64,000 nt of DNA from Blastopirellula sp. J2-11 (GTDB taxonomy: Bacteria > Planctomycetota > Planctomycetia > Pirellulales > Pirellulaceae), in assembly GCF_024584705.1 (NCBI RefSeq), contig NZ_CP097384.1, forward strand, positions 4,278,001 through 4,342,000, read 5' to 3'. The notes beneath the pieces were generated by a model that saw nothing but the letters and a program-made list of their open reading frames with translations, was not told the origin of the DNA and made no database searches. The position numbers and the translations under genes are program-made. This document shows, piece by piece, positions 34,864 to 43,757 of this stretch. Numbering within the stretch: position 1 is the stretch's first letter; the number at the start of each line of letters is the position of its first letter.

Positions 34864-35028
34864 GGCTTCTATTCCTTCATTACCGACCGCCTGAGAGAAA
34901 TTCCGGTTTCCTCTTTCTGTTTATCGGAGCGCGGCAGGCAAAAGCATGCTACGCAGCTAGCGAGCCGTTACAGATGGCGCCGCTGAAAAGACCGGCGCAT
35001 GCGGAACAACTAGATACCCAGGGCGCGA

Positions 35029-36018
35029 TTACTCATTCACCCAGACCCGGGCCACTTCCTTTTCGCGGAACTTGCTGGTATCCGCCGTCGTTTGCAGCAC
35101 CAACTTGTAGAGCGCGCCCGGCGCTTTTTCACAAGTGACGACCGTGGCCGAGATTGCAGCGGCCGACGGCTTGAGACTTGCATCGGTCGGCGCAACTTGC
35201 ACCGCGATCGGCGCTGCCTTCGCTTTTTTCCGGCCGGTCAACAAAGTCTCGGCGAGTTCGGATCCTTCGCGAAACAACGTAAGCTCCAGCGTTCCACCGT
35301 CAATCCGATCGACATAGCCAGGCAAACCTTCCTGGGCCATTCGCCGCGAATGAACGGCGACCTGCTTATCACGGAACGCCTCTAGACTCTCGTCGTCGAG
35401 AAAGACGTGCCAAGCGATGCGGCTTTGTCCTTTACCAATTCCGTGCGTTTTGGCGCGTAGCAGGTCTCCAGGCTTGATATCGGCGAACGAAGCAGGTTTG
35501 CCCGCTTTCCAAAACTTGGTCTCTTTGTCGGTTTCCAGAAAGAGTCCCTCTTGGCGAACGAAGCTCTTATCAGCTTTGGCCCACGTAAAACCGATTCGCC
35601 CTTTCTCCGGATCAAGACTCTCGACAATGTAATACTCCTTGTGTCCGCGGAGCATGTTCATTTCATCCTGGATATAAGTGAGCCAGTACCATTCGCCTTG
35701 TTCGTTGACATGCAAACGAAAGATCGCTCGCTCGCCGATCCGAAAATCGCTCAACGCTCCATTGGTCGCGTGATGCAACATCTCGGCATACGGCATGACC
35801 GCAAACTTATAGATCGCATCTTCCCCTTCCGCTCGAAATGTTCCGGTGCGCGTCGCCAAATCAACGCTCACGAGTTCCCCCCAGATCCGGCGCATCTTCT
35901 CGGTGGGGATAATCACCTTGCCGGGCGTAATGCCGCGAACCGCAGCCGCATCTTCGGCATGGGCGATCGACATAGAGGGGAGGAGACAGATCGCCAGCAG
36001 CAGGGGAAAGCGGAGCAT
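35029..36018 (-). CDS. Secreted hypothetical protein
   Basis: 329 aa from ATG 36018, which gives a clean signal peptide (MLRFPLLLAICLLPSMSIAH, cleaved near AHAED). The frame extends upstream to 36111 without a signal-like start. The mature part is rich in beta-strand patterns with repeated short modules (VSVDLATRTGTFRAEGEDAI, VESLDPEKGRIGFTW, VDRIDGGTLELTLF), suggesting several OB-like or SH3-like barrels. I recognise no named family. A location outside the cytoplasm is expected; the function is unknown. Confidence 0.72.
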   Translation of the reverse strand: MLRFPLLLAICLLPSMSIAHAEDAAAVRGITPGKVIIPTEKMRRIWGELVSVDLATRTGTFRAEGEDAIYKFAVMPYAEMLHHATNGALSDFRIGERAIFRLHVNEQGEWYWLTYIQDEMNMLRGHKEYYIVESLDPEKGRIGFTWAKADKSFVRQEGLFLETDKETKFWKAGKPASFADIKPGDLLRAKTHGIGKGQSRIAWHVFLDDESLEAFRDKQVAVHSRRMAQEGLPGYVDRIDGGTLELTLFREGSELAETLLTGRKKAKAAPIAVQVAPTDASLKPSAAAISATVVTCEKAPGALYKLVLQTTADTSKFREKEVARVWVNE

Positions 36019-36113
36019 GGGGGCACTCGAAAAAGATTGAGCGGAAGGAAAGTTTGCGGGCAAGGCAAACGAAGTCGGGACCATCTCTGGACAGAGATCG
36101 TTATAAACCAAAA

Positions 36114-36129
36114 CTCGAAACGAATCGAG
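36114..36129 (-). terminator. Weak terminator after CBS protein
   Basis: On the minus strand CTCGA-TTCGTT-TCGAG is followed by TTTTGG. The stem is short. It lies 20 bp past the stop of the CBS/zinc-ribbon gene that ends the kor operon. Confidence 0.35.
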
Positions 36130-36149
36130 AAAATTTCCTTGGCGCTTCC

Positions 36150-36674
36150 CTAGCCCGATAGTTCCGCTTCGGCAATCCGATCGGTCAAATATCGCAGCAA
36201 GTCGCGGATCGAGATTACGGCTTTCACGCGGCCTTCGTCGTCGACCACTGGCAAGTGACGATAGTGCCCCACGTCCATTTGGTGCACGGCGAACGTGATC
36301 GGCGTGTTTTTGTCGACCGATTGCGGGTCGGGAGTCATGAAGTGGGAAATCGGCGTCGTCAGATGGTCACGATAGTCTGGACCAAGACGAAGCAGTGCGT
36401 CCCGTTCACTAAAGATGCCGATGGGGCGGTGATGATCGTCCGTGATAACGACCGCGCCAATCGCGTTGGTCGATAGGACAGTCAACACGTCCCCTAACGG
36501 AGCGTCTGGCGAGGAAGTCAGCGGCGTTCGCATCGGCAACTGCGCAATCACATCCCGCCGCAGCGCCGCTTCGACGCTGCTTTTTGAAACCGCCTCTTGA
36601 GAGAGGGGCTGTCCGCATGCTTCGCACTGGTCGACCCCCTCAAAATTGGTCGCACCGCAAGCCTGGCAGATCAT
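36150..36674 (-). CDS. CBS-domain protein with N-terminal zinc ribbon
   Basis: 174 aa. Residues 1-22 hold a zinc ribbon (C3, C6, C17, C20 in MICQACGATNFEGVDQCEAC). After a short linker come two CBS motifs (about 48-105 and 112-168: IGAVVITDDHHRPIGIFSER and HYRHLPVVDDEGRVKAVISI). CBS pairs bind adenosine nucleotides such as AMP, ATP or NADH and act as energy sensors. The gene starts 17 bp after korB and is the last of the CBS-korA-korB-CBS unit, so a role in sensing redox or energy state for the oxidoreductase is a fair inference. Confidence 0.88.
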   Translation of the reverse strand: MICQACGATNFEGVDQCEACGQPLSQEAVSKSSVEAALRRDVIAQLPMRTPLTSSPDAPLGDVLTVLSTNAIGAVVITDDHHRPIGIFSERDALLRLGPDYRDHLTTPISHFMTPDPQSVDKNTPITFAVHQMDVGHYRHLPVVDDEGRVKAVISIRDLLRYLTDRIAEAELSG

Positions 36675-36691
36675 ATTCTATACCGCTTTCT

Positions 36692-37711
36692 CTATGTTAC
36701 CGTCCAGGTATCGCCAGAGTGAAAGAGCTTATCTAAGTCTCCTTCTCCCTTTTCGGCTCGTGCTTGAGCGACCTGTTCGTTTAAAAGTTCGTCATACCGA
36801 GGAGCATCGACGCAACGCAACACGCCGATCGGCTCGGGAAATTCAGGATATCGCATCCGGCTCAGCAAGTAGGCGAGCGTCGGCTCTGGCGCTAGTTCGT
36901 CATGAAACAGCAGATCGTCTTCGGTAATGCCTTTACCCAGTTCGACCACTTCTGGCTGCATGCCGTTTAAGCGAATCCCCTTGTCTCTATTCTTACCAAA
37001 AATCAGCGGCTTGCCATGCTCGATTTCAATGATATTGTCCGACTTCACCGATTTGTCGGTCGCGTACTTGTAGGCGCCGTCGTTGAACACATTGCAGTTT
37101 TGATAAACCTCGACGAAGGAGACTCCTGGGTGTTCGGCGGCTCGCTTCAACGTATCGGCCAAGTGTTTGATATGCACATCAATCGATCGTGCGACAAAAG
37201 TCGCTTCGCAGCCGATCGCCAGCGAAAGGGGATTCATCGGATTGTCGATCGCCCCCATCGGCGTACTTTTCGTGATCTTGCCCAGTTCCGACGTCGGCGA
37301 GTATTGCCCTTTGGTGAGCCCGTAAATTCGATTGTTGAACAAAACAATGTTCAAGTTTACGTTACGGCGAACAACATGCATAAAGTGATTGCCGCCGATG
37401 CTGAGCGCGTCGCCGTCACCGGTGATGACAAAGACGTGCAGATCGGGACGACAGCTCTTGATGCCGGTTGCAAAAGCGGGCGCACGTCCGTGAATGCTAT
37501 GCATGCCGTACGTGTTCATGTAGTACGGAAAGCGACTGCTGCAGCCGATCCCAGAGACGAAGACCGTTTTCTCACGCGGCCACGCCAGAGTGGCCATCAC
37601 CTTTTTCATCTGCGCGAGAATCGAATAGTCGCCGCAACCAGGGCACCAGCGAACATCCTGATCGCTGCCGAAATCGCCAGGCTTTAGTACGGGTAGTTCG
37701 ACGGAAGCCAT
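36692..37711 (-). CDS. korB: 2-oxoacid:ferredoxin oxidoreductase beta subunit
   Basis: 339 aa. It shows the TPP-binding beta-subunit pattern: WCPGCGDYSILAQMKKVM at the start with the conserved Cys pair, VSGIGCSSRFPYYMNTYG, and the TPP/Mg site GDGDALSIGGNHFMHVVRRN followed by LFNNRIYGLTKGQYSPTS. With KorA it oxidises a 2-oxoacid, most likely 2-oxoglutarate to succinyl-CoA, and passes electrons to ferredoxin. Substrate choice is by similarity to KorAB and not proven. It lies 68 bp after korA. Confidence 0.93.
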   Translation of the reverse strand: MASVELPVLKPGDFGSDQDVRWCPGCGDYSILAQMKKVMATLAWPREKTVFVSGIGCSSRFPYYMNTYGMHSIHGRAPAFATGIKSCRPDLHVFVITGDGDALSIGGNHFMHVVRRNVNLNIVLFNNRIYGLTKGQYSPTSELGKITKSTPMGAIDNPMNPLSLAIGCEATFVARSIDVHIKHLADTLKRAAEHPGVSFVEVYQNCNVFNDGAYKYATDKSVKSDNIIEIEHGKPLIFGKNRDKGIRLNGMQPEVVELGKGITEDDLLFHDELAPEPTLAYLLSRMRYPEFPEPIGVLRCVDAPRYDELLNEQVAQARAEKGEGDLDKLFHSGDTWTVT

Positions 37712-37779
37712 GATTCAAATTCCTTGAGAATTTTTCTCGTCTTTGTGTTGTACGTTTCTGAAATCAAAATGGGGCGTCG

Positions 37780-39645
37780 TTACGGCAACAACGTTTTCGC
37801 TTTGTCGATGATCTCGGCGACCTGAAACGGCTTGCCTTGCACTTTGTTCAGGCCGATCGTCTCAATCAAAAATTGATTGCGAATCAGCATCGACAGTTGT
37901 CCCATGTTCAGTTCCGGAATGAGCACCTTCTTAAAGCGACGTAGGATCTCGCCCAAGTTGGCGGGAAACGGATTGAGCCAACGAAGATGAGCATGGCTCA
38001 CCTTGTGCCCTTCGGCTTGCAGTCGCGTCACCGCCGTGCGACAGGATCCGTAAGGTCCGCCCCAGCTAAGCACCAGTAAATCTCCGGTCGGATCCCCCAT
38101 TACCTCTTGATCGCCGATCACTTGGGCGACGTTGGCCACTTTTTGCGCTCGGGTGTCGGTCATGTGCTGATGATTGATCGGATCGTAGCTGACGTTGCCG
38201 GTCCCATCCGCTTTTTCTAAACCGCCGACGCGATGCATTAACCCAGGCGTACCGGGAATCGCCCACGGCCGAGCGAGCAATTCGTCACGTTCGTACGCCA
38301 TGAACGGTTTGCCGTTGGTCGGCGCTTCGGGATGCGTGATCGGAATCGGCTTGAGGTCTTTGTAGTTGACGATTCGCCATGGTTCGGACCCATTCGCTAA
38401 ATAGCCGTCGCTCAGGATCATGACCGGCGTCATGAATCGCGCGGCGACGCGCCAAGCTTCGATCGCAACTTCAAAACAATCGGCCGGACTGCGAGCCGAT
38501 ATCACCGGCATCGGACATTCGCCGTTACGGCCAAACATCACCTGCAACAGGTCCGCTTGCTCCGTTTTGGTAGGAAGCCCGGTGCTTGGTCCGCCGCGCT
38601 GCACGTTCACGACCAGCAGCGGCAATTCCAACATGACCGCCAGGCCCATCGCTTCTCCCTTGAGTGCGATCCCTGGTCCGCTGGAAGTGGTCAGCGCCAT
38701 ATGTCCTGAATAAGCGGCGCCGATCGCCGAGCAGATCGCCGCGATTTCATCTTCGGCCTGAAACGTCCGCACGCCGAAGTTTTTGTAGCGGCTCAGTTCA
38801 TGCAAAATATCGCTGGCCGGGGTGATCGGATAAGAACCGAGAAACAATTCTTTTTCACTCAATCTAGCCGCCGTCATCAGTCCCCAAGCCAGCGCTTGGT
38901 TGCCGGTCATATTGCGATACGTGCCGGGAGACAGTTTTGCTTTATCGACCGAAAACGAGCTGACGAAAGCATCGGTCGTTTCGCCATAGTTGCGACCGGC
39001 GGTTAGGGCGCGACGGTTCGCTTCGGCGATGCCTGGCAGCTTTTTAAATTTCAGATCGATAAATCGCCGCGTCGGTTCCAGCGATCGTCCATAGAGCCAA
39101 AACGCCAATCCCATGGCGAAAAAGTTTCGGCAGCGGTCCGCTTCTTTTTGACTGAGATCAAGTCCCTCGACGGCGCGGCGCGTCATGTCGGTCATCGGAA
39201 CCTGAAAAAGCTGATACGAATCGAGCGTCTCGTCTTCGAGCGGATTGTCGTCATAGCCGGCTTGCTCAAGCGACTTTTTGTCAAACGCGTCGGAGTTGGC
39301 GATCAGAACGCCCCCCGACTTGAGGTCAGCGATGTTCGTTTTCAGTGCTGCCGGGTTCATCGCAATGAGAGCGTCGACCGTTTCACCAGGCGTATAAATG
39401 TCGGTCGAAGAGAAATGGACCTGAAAGCCGGAGACGCCGGCGAGCGTACCGCGCGGAGCGCGAATCTCGGCGGGAAAGTCGGGGAACGTCGCAACATCGT
39501 TGCCGGCGAGCGCCGACGTGTTGGTTAACTGGGTTCCGGCGAGTTGCATTCCGTCGCCAGAATCGCCGCAAAAGCGGACGGTCGCTTCTTCAATTTTCAA
39601 AACTGCTTTGGAGTGATCAGTTTCGCTTTCAAATTCAGTGGACAT
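37780..39645 (-). CDS. korA: 2-oxoacid:acceptor oxidoreductase, fused gamma-alpha subunit
   Basis: 621 aa. Residues about 15-200 are the gamma domain ([40 protein letters not shown]) and the rest is the alpha subunit with the [17 protein letters not shown] motif, [20 protein letters not shown] and [16 protein letters not shown]. This gamma-alpha fusion is typical of the two-subunit KorAB enzymes. It would act with KorB in a variant TCA cycle in place of, or beside, the 2-oxoglutarate dehydrogenase complex. A CBS gene lies 132 bp upstream and korB 68 bp downstream. Confidence 0.93.
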   Translation of the reverse strand: MSTEFESETDHSKAVLKIEEATVRFCGDSGDGMQLAGTQLTNTSALAGNDVATFPDFPAEIRAPRGTLAGVSGFQVHFSSTDIYTPGETVDALIAMNPAALKTNIADLKSGGVLIANSDAFDKKSLEQAGYDDNPLEDETLDSYQLFQVPMTDMTRRAVEGLDLSQKEADRCRNFFAMGLAFWLYGRSLEPTRRFIDLKFKKLPGIAEANRRALTAGRNYGETTDAFVSSFSVDKAKLSPGTYRNMTGNQALAWGLMTAARLSEKELFLGSYPITPASDILHELSRYKNFGVRTFQAEDEIAAICSAIGAAYSGHMALTTSSGPGIALKGEAMGLAVMLELPLLVVNVQRGGPSTGLPTKTEQADLLQVMFGRNGECPMPVISARSPADCFEVAIEAWRVAARFMTPVMILSDGYLANGSEPWRIVNYKDLKPIPITHPEAPTNGKPFMAYERDELLARPWAIPGTPGLMHRVGGLEKADGTGNVSYDPINHQHMTDTRAQKVANVAQVIGDQEVMGDPTGDLLVLSWGGPYGSCRTAVTRLQAEGHKVSHAHLRWLNPFPANLGEILRRFKKVLIPELNMGQLSMLIRNQFLIETIGLNKVQGKPFQVAEIIDKAKTLLP

Positions 39646-39777
39646 GGTTCGCCTTGCCGCTGTGCCTGTTGGTTGTCCTCTTCACGTTATTATTCCGTTC
39701 TGCATCGCCGGAAGCAAAAATGCGAAGCGCCGGAATCCTCAGAATGTGCGCTGACGGAGAATACGATTTGCTGGCCG

Positions 39778-40242
39778 TTATGCTCCTTCGCGCTCCGCCG
39801 AACTTCGCTCTGTCGGCGGCAAGTTGTAAACTGCCTCGGGGAAGTGTTCGACGAGATAGTGCAGCACGCCGGCTGCGGTGATCATGCCGACCGGCTGACC
39901 GTTGGCGTCGACCAAAGGCAACCGACGATGACCGCCGGCCGCCATTTTTTTAATCGCCGTCGCGACGTTCTCGCATCGCCGAGCCAAGACGACGCTGCGT
40001 TTCATCCGGTTGGAAATCGGCTCTGTCAGATCCGCCTGCTGGGCCATCAATTGCAGTGCGTCTCGCTCCGTAAAAATGCCGGTCATGTGATTCGCTTTGG
40101 TGACCAGCACAGCTCCAACTTTTTGCTCACGCATTTTCTGTAAGACGGTCGCGAGCGAATCGGACTCATCGACCTTGAGCGGAGCGTCGGGATGCAGTTG
40201 CGTCACCGGCTCGGTCGTGAGGTGTAACTGAAACCTGGTCAT
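39778..40242 (-). CDS. CBS-domain protein upstream of korA
   Basis: 154 aa composed of two CBS motifs (about 22-80 and 85-145), with KVGAVLVTKANHMTGIFTER and GHRRLPLVDANGQPVGMITA. There is no zinc ribbon, unlike the CBS protein at the other end of the operon. The last 15 residues are polar. It is likely an adenylate or NAD(H) sensor by family. It lies on the same strand 132 bp upstream of korA. Its ATG follows a short region containing a single arm of the 28236-type repeat. Confidence 0.85.
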   Translation of the reverse strand: MTRFQLHLTTEPVTQLHPDAPLKVDESDSLATVLQKMREQKVGAVLVTKANHMTGIFTERDALQLMAQQADLTEPISNRMKRSVVLARRCENVATAIKKMAAGGHRRLPLVDANGQPVGMITAAGVLHYLVEHFPEAVYNLPPTERSSAEREGA

Positions 40243-40263
40243 AGTGATCCGCCCTTGCTCTTC

Positions 40264-40294
40264 GTAGCCCGAAGCGCGAGCGAGGGAAATGCGG
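40264..40294. repeat. Solo arm of the CTAGCCCG foldback family
   Basis: GTAGCCCGAAGCGCGAGCGA followed by GGGAAATGCGG matches one arm of the element at 28236-28333 with a few changes. There is no second arm nearby. It lies just upstream of the first CBS gene. The rest of 40295-40479 shows no gene. Confidence 0.7.
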
Positions 40295-40479
40295 CTGCAA
40301 GCAAATGACGAATGTCGAAGTATGAATGCCTAATAAAGCACGAAAATCGAATCACAAACTGATTTCGGCATTTGTCATTTTCCCAGGACCATTTCTCCTC
40401 TTTCAAACGTTTATTGTAACACTCGCCATTCTAGCCCATAACCGCAGAATCCGCCCATTTAACACCCCATTAACATAAA

Positions 40480-41352
40480 TTAATCTGCCAAACCGCGGTC
40501 GGTTGGTTTGTTTTTATCTTCTGGATGGGCGTAGAATTTGCTCAGATCGAACCCGCCTTTTTGATCTTCTTCGAGCAGCTTCAGACGTTGCTCGACGGCG
40601 ATCAACCGCTGGGCGAGATTATGCACCAGATCATCCGCTTCGACATGTTTTTTCGGCTTTGGAACCGACGGGTACTTAAGCTGCCGCTGCAGTGCTGAGA
40701 AAAGCAATAAGGGATCTTTCTTGCGGTTCGCCAGCGCGATACGTCCTTCGCGCGAGCCAAAAATCGGCGGCTCTTCCGGCATGGTCGCTTTGCGGCGGAG
40801 CGACTGCTGCTCGACGTAATACTCGCTCCGCACATAGATCAGATCAGCCAAATCGATCATGCCGATCCGGCGCCGCAGCGCTTGCAGAAAACTGCGCCAG
40901 TTTTCGTCAAAGATGGGATCGCCGGCCATCGCGTCCAAGCCGGGATCATACTTCAAACGATGTCGACAGAGAACTTCAAACTGATAGACGAACATCGCGG
41001 CCGGCGATGCTTCCGCCGCGCGAAACTCGGCTTCGAGCTTCAAGATTTCGAGCGCGACGCGAAAGTCAAAGCGTCCTCGCTCATCTTCCGCCGCGGCGAT
41101 TAGAAAAGTCTGAAACGGTGCGAAATAGTGCGATAGACGTTTCATCGCCGAGTGAAACAAACCCAAATGTCGCAGTTCGGCCATCAGAAAATCGATCGCC
41201 ATCGGCAGCTTGGTGGTCGCAAGGATCTCTTCGCGCACCGACTGTAAGATCTCTTGCAGCGGCGCGTTCTCTTCGATCTTTTCGCGCATCGATTGAAAGA
41301 AAAAGGCCTGTTCGATGTACTCTTCGCTTGGCAGCAGCGGAGTTTGGGTCAT
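40480..41352 (-). CDS. Conserved planctomycete protein of unknown function
   Basis: 290 aa from ATG 41352 (MTQTPLLPSEEYIEQAFFF); the frame upstream overlaps the esterase gene. It appears all-helical and soluble, with no signal peptide. Recognisable conserved stretches include EEILATTKLPMAIDFLMAEL, DFRVALEILKLEAEFRA and FVYQFEVLCRHRLKYDPGLD. I associate it with planctomycete genomes only and know no function. The C-terminus has a short coiled coil (LAQRLIAVEQRLKLLEED). It lies 25 bp after the esterase gene on the same strand, so cotranscription is likely. Confidence 0.78.
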   Translation of the reverse strand: MTQTPLLPSEEYIEQAFFFQSMREKIEENAPLQEILQSVREEILATTKLPMAIDFLMAELRHLGLFHSAMKRLSHYFAPFQTFLIAAAEDERGRFDFRVALEILKLEAEFRAAEASPAAMFVYQFEVLCRHRLKYDPGLDAMAGDPIFDENWRSFLQALRRRIGMIDLADLIYVRSEYYVEQQSLRRKATMPEEPPIFGSREGRIALANRKKDPLLLFSALQRQLKYPSVPKPKKHVEADDLVHNLAQRLIAVEQRLKLLEEDQKGGFDLSKFYAHPEDKNKPTDRGLAD

Positions 41353-41377
41353 ATGATCGGTCGGCCGCACAAATGCG

Positions 41378-42214
41378 TTAGGGATCGGTGGCCGCAGTCG
41401 TCTGCAGCACTTCATCCAAAAATTTTACTGCTTCTTGCCGTGCCTGGGGACTCAGGAACGAACCGATATGGCTCGCTTGGTCTAATTCGCACAGTCGCAC
41501 GTCGCAACCAGCTTGATCGAGCGCCTTGCACATCGCCTTCACGCCGGCCAAGGGAACAAGACTGTCGGCGGTTCCATGAAAAAAGAACATCGGCGGCGAT
41601 TTGGTCGAGACAAACTTGGCGGGAGAGGCCTGACGATAGACGTCGGGAACCGCCGCGCGGGTCCCGCCCAGAAAGTAGGCGAGACGTGCGCTGGTGAGCG
41701 GCTCGAGCGTAAAATCACACGGCGTTCCCCCTGCGACCACCGCACAAAGTCCTTGCGCCGGGTCGGTCGCCGTCATTGCGGTCAAGCAAATCAACTGGGC
41801 GCCGGCCGAGTAGCCGTAGCCGACGATCTGCTTCGGATCGATGTGATACTGGTCCGCATGATCACGAAGCCAGGCCAGCGCCATTCGGCAATCTTCTAGC
41901 TGAGCAGGAAATTTGTGGGCTGGCGCCAAGCGATAGCCGATCGACGCGACGCAGTAGCCGTGTCGGGCCAATTGCAGCGCATGAATCGCCATCCGGCTCC
42001 GATCCCCTGCCAACCAGGCGCCTCCGTGGACCATCAAAACGCCGGGGTAAGGACCATCGCCCTGCGGTAGATAGAGATCGACCTTCAAATCCTCCCCCCC
42101 AGGGGAAGCGTAAACGACGTCCGTAATAATTTGTATGGGTTGTTCGGCTTGGGCGATTTTTCCGAAAAAGAGGCTCGCCAAAGCCAAAATCGCAACCATC
42201 TTCCCTCGGTTCAT
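41378..42214 (-). CDS. Secreted alpha/beta-hydrolase (esterase/lipase-like)
   Basis: 278 aa with a signal peptide (about 1-23, ending AQAEQ). The oxyanion motif HGGAW is at residues 63-67, the nucleophile elbow GYGYSAG places Ser136, and the likely acid and His are in HGTADSLVP (about 217) and QASHIGSF (about 250). This is the BD-FAE/carboxylesterase type of alpha/beta-hydrolase often used on acetylated sugars or feruloyl esters. A role in polysaccharide degradation is plausible for this lineage, but the substrate is not evident. It is divergent from ribBA and followed at 25 bp by the conserved helical protein. Confidence 0.87.
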   Translation of the reverse strand: MNRGKMVAILALASLFFGKIAQAEQPIQIITDVVYASPGGEDLKVDLYLPQGDGPYPGVLMVHGGAWLAGDRSRMAIHALQLARHGYCVASIGYRLAPAHKFPAQLEDCRMALAWLRDHADQYHIDPKQIVGYGYSAGAQLICLTAMTATDPAQGLCAVVAGGTPCDFTLEPLTSARLAYFLGGTRAAVPDVYRQASPAKFVSTKSPPMFFFHGTADSLVPLAGVKAMCKALDQAGCDVRLCELDQASHIGSFLSPQARQEAVKFLDEVLQTTAATDP

Positions 42215-42395
42215 TCTGCACGACTCCCTATTGCAGCGATTCGCCTATAATGCACAGGTAAGTTCGCCTGACGCTATTATTAACCGCAGGCAAGCGAAGA
42301 CGTAACGGTTTTGCGTCCCAGGCATCGCATATTTTGAAGCGAAGCCCATCCCGCAAACGCGATTCTTTTGACGATTCCAACCTTAGGTAACTAGC

Positions 42396-43601
42396 GTGTC
42401 CCATCGTTTTTCATCGGTTCAATCGGCGGTCGACGCGATCAGCCGTGGCGAAATAGTGATCGTTGTGGATGCGGAAGACCGCGAAAACGAGGGGGACTTT
42501 GTCGCTGCGGCCGAGAAGATTACGCCGGAGTCGGTCAATTTTATGATCACGCATGGCCGCGGAATGCTGTGCGCACCGATTTTGCCAGATGTCTGCCAGC
42601 GGTTGGATCTGCACCCGATCGTCGAAACGAACAACGCGCCGCTGCAAACCTCGTTCATCACGCCGGTCGATCATCACACCAGCAAAACCGGCATCACCGC
42701 CAAAGAGCGCTCTGACACCATCCAGGCGCTGGCCGATCCGCAGACCACGGTCGACGATTTTGTGCGGCCTGGGCACGTCTACCCGCTGTTGGCGAAAGAA
42801 GGGGGCGTGCTGCGTCGCGCCGGGCACACCGAGGCCTCGGTCGATCTGGCCCGCATGGCGGGACTTCGTCCGGCCGGCGTGCTGTGCGAGATCCTGGACG
42901 AAGCCGGCGATCGCGCCGATCGAGATCAACTGATCGAATTGGCTGAGAAGTTCAAGCTCGAAATCATTTCGATCGAGCAATTGATCGCCCACCGCCGCGT
43001 GAACGAAAAACTAGTCTCGCGCGCCGCCGAAGCCGATTTGCCGACCAAATATGGCCAATTCAAAATCATCGTCTATTCCGTCGAATACGAAACGCAAGAG
43101 CCGGTCGTCTTGATCTTCGGTGAGCCTGAGAAGCAAGAACGACCGTTGGTTCGGCTGCATTCGAGCTGCTTTACCGGCGACTTGATCAGTTCGCTCCGCT
43201 GCGACTGCGGGGATCAATTGCAGATGGCGCTGGAGACGATCAGCAAAGAAGGTCACGGAGCGCTGGTCTACTTGCCGCAAGAGGGACGCGGCATCGGACT
43301 AACCCAAAAGATTCGCGCCTATGGACTGCAAGATCACGGACTCGATACGGTCGAAGCGAATCATGCTCTCGGTTTTAAAGCCGACATGCGCGACTACGGC
43401 ATCGGCATTCAGATCTTGAAAGACATCGGCCTCCGTCAAATCCGCCTGCTGACCAACAACCCGAAAAAAACCGACGCATTTATCTACGGCGGATTCGACC
43501 TGGAAGTCGTCGATCAAGTCCCGATGGCGTCGCCGGTCAATGAGTTCAACGAGAAATATCTCGCGACCAAACGGGACAAAATGGGTCACACCCTCCCGTA
43601 G
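42396..43601 (+). CDS. ribBA: Bifunctional DHBP synthase / GTP cyclohydrolase II
   Basis: 401 aa from GTG 42396. Residues about 5-200 are RibB (EDRENEGDFV, HHTSKTGITAKERSDTI, RRAGHTEASVDLARMAGL), making dihydroxybutanone phosphate from ribulose 5-phosphate. Residues about 205-401 are RibA with the zinc cysteines in SSCFTGDLISSLRCDCGDQL and PQEGRGIGL, opening GTP for the pyrimidine half of riboflavin. Both active sites look intact. I searched the 180 bp upstream for an FMN riboswitch and saw none of its conserved blocks. It is divergent from the esterase gene. Confidence 0.97.
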   Translation: MSHRFSSVQSAVDAISRGEIVIVVDAEDRENEGDFVAAAEKITPESVNFMITHGRGMLCAPILPDVCQRLDLHPIVETNNAPLQTSFITPVDHHTSKTGITAKERSDTIQALADPQTTVDDFVRPGHVYPLLAKEGGVLRRAGHTEASVDLARMAGLRPAGVLCEILDEAGDRADRDQLIELAEKFKLEIISIEQLIAHRRVNEKLVSRAAEADLPTKYGQFKIIVYSVEYETQEPVVLIFGEPEKQERPLVRLHSSCFTGDLISSLRCDCGDQLQMALETISKEGHGALVYLPQEGRGIGLTQKIRAYGLQDHGLDTVEANHALGFKADMRDYGIGIQILKDIGLRQIRLLTNNPKKTDAFIYGGFDLEVVDQVPMASPVNEFNEKYLATKRDKMGHTLP

Positions 43602-43757
43602 CTTCGGCTCCAGCGCCGGTCGCAACAAAGATTCGGATCGCAGCGATTGCGTCAACGAAAACGTTGCGAAAAGAGGACATCGGCGGCGGCGCGTGGTGAT
43701 TTTGCATCGCATAGTTGGGGTAGGACGCTTCCTTCCCTTCCCGATTTGGCATTTGCG

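Noticed and set aside
42215-42395. Possible FMN riboswitch before ribBA
   Set aside because: None of the conserved RFN blocks (such as GGGGTGAAATTCCC-like segments) is present.
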